In this document: in pieces, positions 26,717-33,091 of the stretch | Layout: each line of letters opens with the position of its first letter | How positions within the stretch are numbered: position 1 is the stretch's first letter | IMG/VR virus record: IMGVR_UViG_3300035210_000189 | Span: 62,001 to 126,000 of that record | DNA length: 64,000 bases | Direction: 5' to 3' (one strand) | Origin: a virus | The notes under the pieces: model-generated | What the model was told of the DNA's origin: nothing | Seen by the model: only the letters and a program-made list of their open reading frames with translations | Database searches by the model: none | Translations under genes and position numbers: made by a program

Positions 26717-26745
26717 TTGTGTTGAAACTTGTTTTATGCTACAAT
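26717..26745 (+). promoter_or_regulatory. promoter of odd-loop tRNA
   Basis: TTGTGT, 17-base spacer, TACAAT. The 5' leader then holds a long hairpin (TTAAC...GTTAA, 26761-26790, with GAAATG/CATTTC) and a second, weaker one before the tRNA. Confidence 0.65.
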
Positions 26746-26839
26746 GATTTAAGTTGAGAATTAACCGAAATGCTGGATCATTTCTGTTAAAAGTAGGTGA
26801 TTCAGGTAGACCTAGCTTCTTCTCTTACTCTGAACCAAT

Positions 26840-26913
26840 CGGTGAAACGCTCAAATGGTGAGCAAATGGTGTTGTAACCATACTCGTGGGTTCAAGTCCT
26901 ACTTCACCGGCCA
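26840..26913 (+). tRNA. tRNA with non-standard anticodon loop, identity uncertain
   Basis: A 74-nt tRNA with CCA: acceptor CGGTGAA/TTCACCG, discriminator G, D-arm GCTC AAATGGT GAGC, T-arm GTGGG TTCAAGT CCTAC. The anticodon hairpin cannot form five pairs plus a seven-base loop. It is either ATGGT/ACCAT with six-base loop GTTGTA, or ATGG/CCAT with eight-base loop TGTTGTAA. Possible anticodons are UGU (Thr) or GUU (Asn; discriminator G fits Asn). An eight-base loop could read four bases. Confidence 0.7.
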
Positions 26914-26919
26914 AATTAC

Positions 26920-26948
26920 TTGATTGTTGTGATGACTTGTGGTATAAT
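26920..26948 (+). promoter_or_regulatory. promoter of RNA unit 1
   Basis: TTGATT, 17-base spacer, TATAAT; expected start about 26955. Confidence 0.75.
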
Positions 26949-26954
26949 CATCCC

Positions 26955-27210
26955 ATCAAACGAATTCGGAGCCTTCGCCATAGAGGGTTGGACAGCAGCG
27001 GTGTCGCGGGCAAGCTGTCACGAAAGGTGAGAATCAACTCCCTTTCATAGTAATGAAGTGCATCAGAGATGAGTTTTTCTCTTGATTAAAACGCTTGGGT
27101 GAAGCGGCCTTTGTTACGAACTTGATTGTCAATTAGCGAAGGAATTATAGTCCTAGTGGCTATGATTAAAACGGTTAGGTGGACTGGCCTTCGTTAAGAC
27201 CAAATTAAAA
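26955..27210 (+). ncRNA. repeated structured RNA, unit 1 (two three-way-junction modules)
   Basis: Begins with AAACGAATTCGGAG. Helix GACAGC (26991)/GCTGTC (27014) caps a conserved loop AGCGGTG...CGGGC. A second hairpin AAAGG (27023)/CCTTT (27041) follows. Next come two copies of a module: GTAATGAAG (27050)/CTTTGTTAC (27109), and AGCGAAGG (27135)/CCTTCGTT (27188). Each encloses one hairpin, the string GATTAAAAC, and a five-pair hairpin with loop [GA]GGTG. Unit 2 repeats the design with compensating base changes. RNA class not recognised. Confidence 0.7.
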
Positions 27211-27212
27211 GG

Positions 27213-27241
27213 TTGTTATTTACAGGTGGTTGATGTATAAT
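27213..27241 (+). promoter_or_regulatory. promoter of RNA unit 2
   Basis: TTGTTA, 17-base spacer, TATAAT; expected start about 27248. Confidence 0.75.
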
Positions 27242-27247
27242 AGCGGT

Positions 27248-27460
27248 CAGTTAAACGAATACGGAGAACCACTTAAATGGTTCTGAATGGTAGCGGTGGT
27301 CGGGCGAGCCATTGTAAGAAGGAGAGGTGATTTCTTAGTCCCTCTCTTAGCAACAAGGGCATTGTGGGTGCTGTTTTCCTCGATTAAAACGGTTGGGCGA
27401 ACCGGCTCTTGTTGCAAACCCTATTCCAAAGAGTTGTCGATGACAGCTTTTTTTCTTTTT
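27248..27460 (+). ncRNA. repeated structured RNA, unit 2 (one three-way-junction module)
   Basis: Begins AAACGAATACGGAG like unit 1. It has hairpin GAACC/GGTTC (27266-27283), helix AATGG (27286)/CCATT (27309) with loop TAGCGGTGGTCGGGCGAG, hairpin GAGAGG (27322)/CCTCTC (27341), and module stem GCAACAAG (27350)/CTTGTTGC (27408). The module encloses GATTAAAAC (27382) and hairpin CGGTT GGGCG AACCG. It ends in terminator GTTGTC/GACAGC plus T-run (27433-27460). Base changes relative to unit 1 preserve pairing. Confidence 0.72.
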
Positions 27461-27479
27461 AACAGTGATGGAGATTGTC

Positions 27480-27692
27480 ATGATTGAGAATAACGAATTT
27501 GCAACTGAGTATGCTGGTCAGCTTGTTTCTTACCTGACGGCTGAGCAACGACAAGCTGTCTTTGCTCATATTGAAACGTTGTTTGATAAAGATGCCATTG
27601 CTTGTATGAAGGCTGATGCTCAGCAGATTGTTGAAATGCGTGCGGATATGGATCGTCGTCTTGCTGCAATGGACGCAAAAACAGCAGTATAA
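27480..27692 (+). CDS. small helical protein within RNA island
   Basis: A 70-residue acidic, helical protein (about half Ala, Glu, Asp, Met). ATG 27480 follows TGGAGATTGTC, the common leader here; an in-frame GTG 15 bases upstream is rejected. It lies just after the terminator of RNA unit 2 and just before a tRNA-like RNA, with no strong promoter of its own, so read-through or processing is likely. Function unknown. Confidence 0.65.
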   Translation: MIENNEFATEYAGQLVSYLTAEQRQAVFAHIETLFDKDAIACMKADAQQIVEMRADMDRRLAAMDAKTAV

Positions 27693-27707
27693 GCTACACC
27701 TTTTTAT

Positions 27708-27782
27708 TGCCGAATAATCATAGGGGAAGCAGGTAACTGTGTAATCTATGATGTCGTAGGCTAGTCCCTACTTCGGCGGCCA
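27708..27782 (+). ncRNA. tRNA-sized RNA with CCA and a single long arm
   Basis: Seventy-five bases ending in encoded CCA. TGCCGAA (27708) pairs with TTCGGCG (27772), discriminator G. T-stem GTAGG/CCTAC has a six-base loop CTAGTC that lacks the usual TTCRA. In place of the D and anticodon arms is one seven-pair helix, ATCATAG (27717)/CTATGAT (27746), with a 22-base loop containing CAG-GTAA-CTG. It cannot be a working canonical tRNA; it resembles RNAs at 19377 and 26587. Confidence 0.55.
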
Positions 27783-27787
27783 GATTT

Positions 27788-28010
27788 GCTGTAGGCTCTT
27801 GTAGCCTGTCCGACCGGGTTGTGACCGGGCAGAACCAGACGGTTCCCACCTTTGGGTGGAGTCGATAAGGCATAGGTAATCGGTTCCTATTACAGTGATG
27901 AATTTTAGAAAGAAGAAGTTAAAAAGACGAAGATAAAAAGATGAAGATGTAATTGCAAGCGGCTTGAACCGTGCGAAGAAAGAGGAAAGGCTTACGTTCC
28001 TACTTGCAAC
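27788..28010 (+). ncRNA. structured RNA: four-way and three-way junctions
   Basis: After hairpin AGGCT/AGCCT (27793-27807), CGAC (27811)/GTCG (27861) encloses three hairpins: CGG/CCG (27815-27827), GAACC/GGTTC (27832-27845) and CCACC/GGTGG (27846-27859). ATAGG/CCTAT follows at 27872-27890. A purine-rich linker (about 27905-27950) leads to TTGCAAG (27953)/CTTGCAA (28003), which encloses CGG/CCG and AGGAA/TTCCT hairpins. No open reading frame explains this. RNA class not recognised. Confidence 0.55.
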
Positions 28011-28060
28011 TTTTAATTAAACTTAAAGAGAGATATAGATTATGCCTACATACGAGAGAA

Positions 28061-28111
28061 TCTGGACACGATTATAAAATGTTAACCCTAGGAGGGTCAA
28101 TTATGTCCAGA
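28061..28111 (+). promoter_or_regulatory. ribosome-site sequestering structure
   Basis: TCTGGACA (28061-28068) is the exact complement of TGTCCAGA (28104-28111), which contains part of the start codon at 28103. Inside, ACCCT (28085)/AGGGT (28093) with loop AGG traps the AGGAGGG ribosome site (28090-28096). Both elements would block translation of the 56-residue gene until opened by ligand, protein, cleavage or temperature. Confidence 0.65.
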
Positions 28112-28273
28112 AGTGTAAAAGGTAGTAAAGGTTGTGGTTATGAGTATTGGTCGAAACGTCCAATGTGCTATTCTTCTCCCGGTCGTTGGGCCAAGCAGAA
28201 ATGCCATCGGATTGAAAGACAGCAAGACAAAGATTTGATTAGAGCTGAACTTAAAGATTGTCACGATCTTTAA
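28103..28273 (+). CDS. small basic Cys-containing protein
   Basis: A 56-residue basic protein: S-R-S-V-K-G-S-K-G-C-G-Y-E-Y-W then K-R-P-M-C, a G-R-W-A-K-Q segment, and a charged helix. The K-G-S-K-x-x-G-x-[ED]-Y opening followed by a late R-R-E/I-E-R helix reminds me of small proteins common in large phages, from memory only. The strong AGGAGGG site is buried in RNA structure (see 28061). Probably RNA-binding by charge and location. Confidence 0.75.
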   Translation: MSRSVKGSKGCGYEYWSKRPMCYSSPGRWAKQKCHRIERQQDKDLIRAELKDCHDL

Positions 28274-28279
28274 TCGTTC

Positions 28280-28432
28280 ACACAGAGCAAGACCTGCATT
28301 AAGCTAAGACTGGCAGCTTGATACGGGAATTATACCGGCCCAGCGGTTTAGCAGAGCGATAGGAGCAATCCTTGACCGTAGAAGCAGTGATAATCGGTGA
28401 CTTGGTGGTGGAAATAGCAACCACATAGTACA
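28280..28432 (+). ncRNA. structured 3' region
   Basis: No coding signal. Hairpins AAGCT/AGCTT, CGGT/ACCG (enclosing AGGA/TCCT) and GTGGT/ACCAC can form between the small gene and the terminator. It could be a 3' untranslated region or the last part of the RNA island. Confidence 0.4.
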
Positions 28433-28463
28433 AAAAAAAGACTTCTTCGGAAGTCTTTTTTGT
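28433..28463. terminator. bidirectional intrinsic terminator
   Basis: GACTTC/GAAGTC stem with TTCG loop flanked by A-run and T-run, between converging transcripts. Confidence 0.9.
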
Positions 28464-28467
28464 TTGT

Positions 28468-29100
28468 TTACATTTTAAATTTTCTTTTGTTTTCACTTTT
28501 TGGCTTTGGTGTTTCTCTGTTGGCTAACAAATTAATCCACTGCGTGTCTTCACGGCCTTGTTTGTCAGCACCATGATACAATTTCACATCACCAAACAAT
28601 TTCGAATCTTCAAGTATTTTTGATAATTCTGGTATGGTGTAGTAGCTGAAAAACCTTCCTTTTGGATCGCTAGATTCACCTTCACCACTTTTGAAGCTTG
28701 CATAGATCTTTCCGCCTTCTTTCATGCTGTCAGCAATTTTCAATAAAGTGGTTTTCAATTCTTCTTTGTTCAAGTGCAACAATGACGCCATACACCACAC
28801 ACCATCAAACTCACATTTCCAGTTTATTTCTGAGAAGTCTTTGTGTTCAACTTGTACACCAGAATTGCTTTTTGCTATTTCAACTAGTTCTTTGGAAGCA
28901 TCCATGCCTTGCACATTGAAGCCAAGATTTTTGAAAGCGATTAAATCACGTCCTGAACCACAGCCAGCGTCTAAGATCTTTGCCCCAGCAGGCATGTTCT
29001 TGGTAAATTCCTTGTGGAGATCGGATATGTCCAAGTTGATAGTGCTTTGAGCATATTCATCAGCATTCTTATTGTAGTAATCTATTGTCTCTTTATTCAT
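28468..29100 (-). CDS. class I SAM-dependent methyltransferase
   Basis: A 210-residue Rossmann-fold methyltransferase. Motif I is I-L-D-A-G-C-G-S-G-R-D (about residues 41-51), followed by an acidic strand end G-M-D-A-S and motif IV-like F-D-G-V-W-C-M-A-S-L-L-H-L. This layout matches small-molecule methylases of the UbiE/TehB type. The C-terminal 15 residues are Lys-rich and extra. Substrate unknown. Confidence 0.88.
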   Translation of the reverse strand: MNKETIDYYNKNADEYAQSTINLDISDLHKEFTKNMPAGAKILDAGCGSGRDLIAFKNLGFNVQGMDASKELVEIAKSNSGVQVEHKDFSEINWKCEFDGVWCMASLLHLNKEELKTTLLKIADSMKEGGKIYASFKSGEGESSDPKGRFFSYYTIPELSKILEDSKLFGDVKLYHGADKQGREDTQWINLLANRETPKPKSENKRKFKM

Positions 29101-29206
29101 AATTATCTTTATTGTTGATTATTTACATTGTACCACATTTTTTTGTTGTTTAAAGGTTTGGAAAGTGCTATAATCTACGCATACAAACACACAAAGGTGC
29201 TTTACC

Positions 29207-29473
29207 ATGATCAGTGAACGAGTTTCGGTTGATAACTATGTAGTTCGTTTCTACACCAAAGTAGAAGATGCCCGTGATGCTGCAAAATACGAACACATGC
29301 AAGTATGCCAGTATGGTCATGATAACCGTTTTGTTATCACTCCTGACAAAGATGCTGAACATCCAGAATTGATTGATACCACGGGCGTCATTTTCAGCCA
29401 GCGTTCGCAAGAAAATGATGGTCAGGTAAAGCTTTGGATGACTGAGTTTGTTGCTGAACTCACCGTTGTCTAA
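29207..29473 (+). CDS. small unknown protein
   Basis: An 88-residue mixed alpha/beta acidic protein after AAAGGTG, with a TATAAT box about 35 bases upstream. No motif recognised. Confidence 0.7.
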   Translation: MISERVSVDNYVVRFYTKVEDARDAAKYEHMQVCQYGHDNRFVITPDKDAEHPELIDTTGVIFSQRSQENDGQVKLWMTEFVAELTVV

Positions 29474-29516
29474 GTAGGAACTGCTGGGGAGCAGGTAAGA
29501 CCATTAGGAGCCGTTG

Positions 29517-29553
29517 TAAAAACCTCGCACATGTGAATGTCCGGGGTTTTTTG
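29517..29553 (+). terminator. intrinsic terminator
   Basis: AACCTCG/CGGGGTT stem (one wobble) with a long loop and six T residues. Confidence 0.75.
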
Positions 29554-29631
29554 TTGTCTATAAATAAGTAATGACATTTAAAAACACCTTTGGTATACTG
29601 CACCCATACTAATTAATTCGGAGTAACGACA

Positions 29632-29853
29632 ATGACCAGTAAACTTAACAAAAAAATTGATGAAGAAATGGCAACCTTTATGGCTAAGATGGAAGCTGGA
29701 TTTACACCTGACGCTGCTTTTAAAGCTGTTCTTCGACGTATCCTTAAAGAACAAGACCGCGATACTCGCCATGCGTGTGCAGAGGCTGTTATGCAGACTT
29801 ATAGCACGGGTGAAGCTCATGATGCTTGTATAAATTGCAATACGTTTGATTGA
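29632..29853 (+). CDS. small helical protein
   Basis: A 73-residue helical protein (K-I-D-E-E-M-A-T-F-M-A-K-M-E) with three cysteines in the C-terminal half, the last two in C-I-N-C, which could bind a metal. TTCGGAG precedes the start. Function unknown. Confidence 0.7.
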   Translation: MTSKLNKKIDEEMATFMAKMEAGFTPDAAFKAVLRRILKEQDRDTRHACAEAVMQTYSTGEAHDACINCNTFD

Positions 29854-29882
29854 TATAAGCACACAAGATAATGTCTATATTA

Positions 29883-29909
29883 AAAGAGCCGACGAAAGGC
29901 TCTTTTTTT
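29883..29909 (+). terminator. intrinsic terminator
   Basis: AAAGAGCC/GGCTCTTT stem followed by T-run. Confidence 0.9.
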
Positions 29910-29970
29910 CGTTTAGCCCTTTTATTTGTTAGTATTTGATATATAATAGTTGCAAACTAAGGAGTGTATT

Positions 29971-30654
29971 ATGTTTAAATTAATGGCGGTTCTTTTCTCG
30001 GGATTATTCCTTACTGGTTGTGCCGTTCATGACATCGGTAAAACATTGGACAGAAAGAAAGATAATTATTCCATTCTTGAAACTGTTCATGAGCCACAAA
30101 ACAATTTGAACTATGTCCGGTTTGAAAGTCGTAAAACAGATGGAGCAGACACTTACTTTACTGTTTCCAGTGGTGTTCAATGGAACGATGACTATGTGGT
30201 CGCTTTAAAAACCACTGAAAGTGAGAATGATAAGTTTGCCTGTCTTGATGCATGTGGGGTTGTCTTTATCAAGAAACATAAAACAGCACCCGTGCCTGAA
30301 TGGCGTCACCGTGTCAGTAACGAGCCTGTTATTTTGTTAGGGGCTTCTGATGAAGTTGACGAAACGTTTGTTTTTAAATCAATGGACATTGATGTTTCTG
30401 CTATCAGTGCTGACATTACACCTTATCCAGTTTATGCAGTTCCTACAACGATTGTTGAGAATAATGCAGAAGGTGGCCCTGTTTATGGGAATGACGGTAA
30501 AGTGATTGGTATCATTTCTGGCTTCGTCAACACAGTGGATGATACAGGTGAACGATTAACCTATCTGGATGGTTTTGATTCTGGTTATTTTGCTTTGTAT
30601 ATTCCATACAGTGAATTGATTAGAGCATGGGATTTAGTCAAACCTGTTAAATGA
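29971..30654 (+). CDS. inactive trypsin-like lipoprotein (pseudo-protease)
   Basis: A 227-residue lipoprotein, lipobox L-T-G-C at residues 14-17, related along its length to 18037 and 32102 (G-V-Q-W-N-D-D-Y-V-V, A-P-V-P-E-W-R, E-G-G-P-V-Y). The catalytic His position reads A-L-K-T-T, the Asp position A-C-G-V-V, and the Ser motif N-A-E-G-G-P has Glu for Ser, so no triad residue is left. A binding or decoy role is more likely than proteolysis. Confidence 0.8.
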   Translation: MFKLMAVLFSGLFLTGCAVHDIGKTLDRKKDNYSILETVHEPQNNLNYVRFESRKTDGADTYFTVSSGVQWNDDYVVALKTTESENDKFACLDACGVVFIKKHKTAPVPEWRHRVSNEPVILLGASDEVDETFVFKSMDIDVSAISADITPYPVYAVPTTIVENNAEGGPVYGNDGKVIGIISGFVNTVDDTGERLTYLDGFDSGYFALYIPYSELIRAWDLVKPVK

Positions 30655-30667
30655 TTAGTGGATATTT

Positions 30668-30693
30668 AGAAAAGGACTGCAGAGTCCTTTTTT
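30668..30693 (+). terminator. intrinsic terminator
   Basis: AAAGGAC/GTCCTTT stem with T-run. Confidence 0.85.
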
Positions 30694-30775
30694 ATTGCTT
30701 AAATTTTGGTTTTTATTTACTTATAGCGTGCTTTATGTTATGATAAGCCATCTAAATCAATAGGTAATCGAGCAA

Positions 30776-31360
30776 ATGAACCCAATTCCATCCGATATCT
30801 ACAAATCCATGATTCTTAGCAATCCTTCCATTCATAAGTGGCGTATGGATTGTTTGTTTACTATTTTCTTTGATGCGAAATCACACTTTTCGTTTTCGAC
30901 AGATGGTCATATCGTGCCCGCTTTTGATTTAAAACCGAATCAATCAATGAACCACGATCCTAAGCCTTATGCGAAAACCTTGAAAGGATCTAAGCTTTCT
31001 AAAAAAGAGATTGCATTTCGTAAAGAATATGAACAAAAACTTTATCTTTTTATTGAAGCCAACATTGATGAGATTTCCAAATCTCCGGCTCATTTCAATG
31101 AACGTCATCGAAGCTATGATAACAACTATCCAGCAAGCGTTATTACAAAAGAATCACTGTTTTTCAATTTGCCTAAAAAGGTTGCTCCGGTTTGGATTGA
31201 AGAACTAAAATTCATTGCCCAAAATGGATCTTCGGCTTTGTGGAGAGAGTTTTGTGGTGAATATGGTTCGACTGATGATAACACGATTTGGAAAAGTCAA
31301 GAAGCTCATGAGCTGCACCGGAAAATTTGGTCAATTGTTAAACAACTTGAGAAGGCATAA
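30776..31360 (+). CDS. unknown protein, paired family F (first member)
   Basis: A 194-residue protein related to the gene at 11351 (M-I-L-S-N-P-S-I-H-K-W...F-F-D-A-K-S-H-F). As at that locus it is followed at once by a second family member. TAGGTAATCGAGCAA precedes the start; promoter TATGATAAG upstream is weak. Function unknown. Confidence 0.75.
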   Translation: MNPIPSDIYKSMILSNPSIHKWRMDCLFTIFFDAKSHFSFSTDGHIVPAFDLKPNQSMNHDPKPYAKTLKGSKLSKKEIAFRKEYEQKLYLFIEANIDEISKSPAHFNERHRSYDNNYPASVITKESLFFNLPKKVAPVWIEELKFIAQNGSSALWREFCGEYGSTDDNTIWKSQEAHELHRKIWSIVKQLEKA

Positions 31361-31365
31361 TTAAT

Positions 31366-32004
31366 ATGACAACTGTACATGATTGTGTTAAAGATGCTAT
31401 GATTAACTATAATTCAATTTTTGCCACTCGTTGGCATGTGCTTAAGCATGTATTCTTTTGCAAGGGGACAGGCTATCAATGGTCTGGCGACAGTATTTAT
31501 TGCACAGCTCAAAGCTCTGATCGACGTTGGAAGGTAAGTCGCAAAGCACCACTTTCTGTTCGTGATTTCATGGTTTTTTTTGATGAACAAGAAAGTAAAC
31601 GGAAAAATAATACAAATTATCCATTTCAAAAAGATGATGCTGTGGTTGCTTTGAATCGTAAATTTCTGGCGTTCCATGCTAGTTTCTTGGTTGAACATAT
31701 AGATGAATTGGTTGATAGCCAGATTGCTATTACTGATGATGATTTGCCTAAAAAAATTCACATTGATGGTGGCAATAGTTTGTTTTGGCATCCACCAGAA
31801 CAAATGGCAAAAGATTGGCGAGACGCTTTGGTCGAGGTCGGTACCATTATGTTGGAACTTATCAAAAATCATTATGCTAATGGTGATGACAGTGATACGG
31901 CTATTTGGTCTTGCAACGTGACCAAGAAAACTTACTTTCAAATGAAAGAACACGTTGAGTTGGTCAAAACAAAACAATATAAAGCCAAAAAGAAAAAAGC
32001 TTAA
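31366..32004 (+). CDS. unknown protein, paired family F (second member)
   Basis: A 212-residue relative of the gene at 11929; the opening N-S-I-F-A-T-R-W-H-V-L-K-H is the best match. It has a late acidic stretch D-D-S-D-T and a basic tail ending K-A-K-K-K-K-A that its relative lacks. Confidence 0.75.
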   Translation: MTTVHDCVKDAMINYNSIFATRWHVLKHVFFCKGTGYQWSGDSIYCTAQSSDRRWKVSRKAPLSVRDFMVFFDEQESKRKNNTNYPFQKDDAVVALNRKFLAFHASFLVEHIDELVDSQIAITDDDLPKKIHIDGGNSLFWHPPEQMAKDWRDALVEVGTIMLELIKNHYANGDDSDTAIWSCNVTKKTYFQMKEHVELVKTKQYKAKKKKA

Positions 32005-32016
32005 TCATTAACTATT

Positions 32017-32040
32017 AAAGGACTGAATAGTCCTTTTTTG
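32017..32040 (+). terminator. intrinsic terminator
   Basis: AAAGGACT/AGTCCTTT stem followed by T residues. Confidence 0.85.
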
Positions 32041-32101
32041 TTGCTTATCTTTTAGTTTTTTGATATAATAACGACCTCATAAACCAACATAGAGAGTAAT
32101 C

Positions 32102-32827
32102 ATGTTCAGACATATCGTTATTGCTACGATTACCAGCTTGATTGTTGGTTGTTCGTTTAATCCCTTCAATTCAGAAGCTGAACGAGCAAAACAGCCCATT
32201 GATGGACTTAAAAACTATAATGTTGTGCAAGACGCCAGTGTTAATATGGGCGGTAGAGAACTGAGCTTTATCACTTTTGAGAAAACTGTTGAAGTTGTGG
32301 TTAATCAAAATGGAAAGATGATTAAAGACTCTCAATCACAATATGCCAGTGGTGTTCAATGGAATGAAGATTATGTGGTGACGACCAAAAATGTCGATTT
32401 TGCAGACGGGTCTGTTCAGCCATGTATCAAAGATTGTGAGATTCAATTTATCAAACGAAAAGCAACCGCTCCGGTTCCTGATTGGCGTTCTCATGTTGTT
32501 AATGAGCGAATCACCTTTGTAGGGATTGAAAGTGAAGCTCGTTTTCGTGCTGAATTTGGCATGGATTTGAACGTTAAAACCTATACTGAAACCAATACCG
32601 GCACGTTGCTCAATGTAGCCGATAATCAAATTGTTAACGGCATGTCAGGTGGTCCAGCTTATGGTCTGGATGGTAAAGTCGTTGGTATTTTGACGGGTTC
32701 GACTGAAACGATAAATCTTCGTAATTCAACCAATCGTAATTTGAGTGGACGTGGTGAACACTTGTCAGTCTATCTTTCTTATGAAGATGTTCAGAAAGAA
32801 TGGGAAAAATTTCAACAATCACATTAA
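32102..32827 (+). CDS. trypsin-like lipoprotein lacking catalytic His
   Basis: A 241-residue lipoprotein (lipobox I-V-G-C) of the same family as 18037. The nucleophile motif N-G-M-S-G-G-P is intact, but the His position is V-T-T-K-N-V and the Asp position D-C-E-I-Q, so normal triad catalysis is unlikely. Shared landmarks are G-V-Q-W-N-E-D-Y and a final E-W-E-K-F. It may bind peptides or be regulated by exchange with the active copy. Confidence 0.82.
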   Translation: MFRHIVIATITSLIVGCSFNPFNSEAERAKQPIDGLKNYNVVQDASVNMGGRELSFITFEKTVEVVVNQNGKMIKDSQSQYASGVQWNEDYVVTTKNVDFADGSVQPCIKDCEIQFIKRKATAPVPDWRSHVVNERITFVGIESEARFRAEFGMDLNVKTYTETNTGTLLNVADNQIVNGMSGGPAYGLDGKVVGILTGSTETINLRNSTNRNLSGRGEHLSVYLSYEDVQKEWEKFQQSH

Positions 32828-32851
32828 TTATTTTAATATTAGGAGAATACA

Positions 32852-33061
32852 ATGGAAGCTAAACTTAAAGAATATCAAGCGATGACTGAACGTTTTCGTG
32901 TGTTGGAAACCGAAATCCTGACATCCATTCAAGCCGTGGGAAAAGCCAAAGGCTTTAATTGGTCGATTCACTCTATTTCTAATTTGTTTGTTGGTGCTGA
33001 CTACGTTTCTTTTAAAGTCAATGGTCTGCCCAAACGTCTTGAAATGCATGAGGTTGTTTAA
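32852..33061 (+). CDS. small unknown protein
   Basis: A 69-residue protein with a helical N-terminal half and a beta-like C-terminal half. AGGAG precedes the ATG, 24 bases after the lipoprotein stop, so it probably shares that transcript. Confidence 0.7.
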   Translation: MEAKLKEYQAMTERFRVLETEILTSIQAVGKAKGFNWSIHSISNLFVGADYVSFKVNGLPKRLEMHEVV

Positions 33062-33091
33062 TATCCATCATTTTAATTAAAGGTTTTCTCC

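Noticed and set aside
26500-28465. Identification of the RNA island as GOLLD or ROOL RNA
   Set aside because: Location near tRNAs in phage-like DNA fits, but I cannot match sequence or structure from memory, so no family name is assigned.
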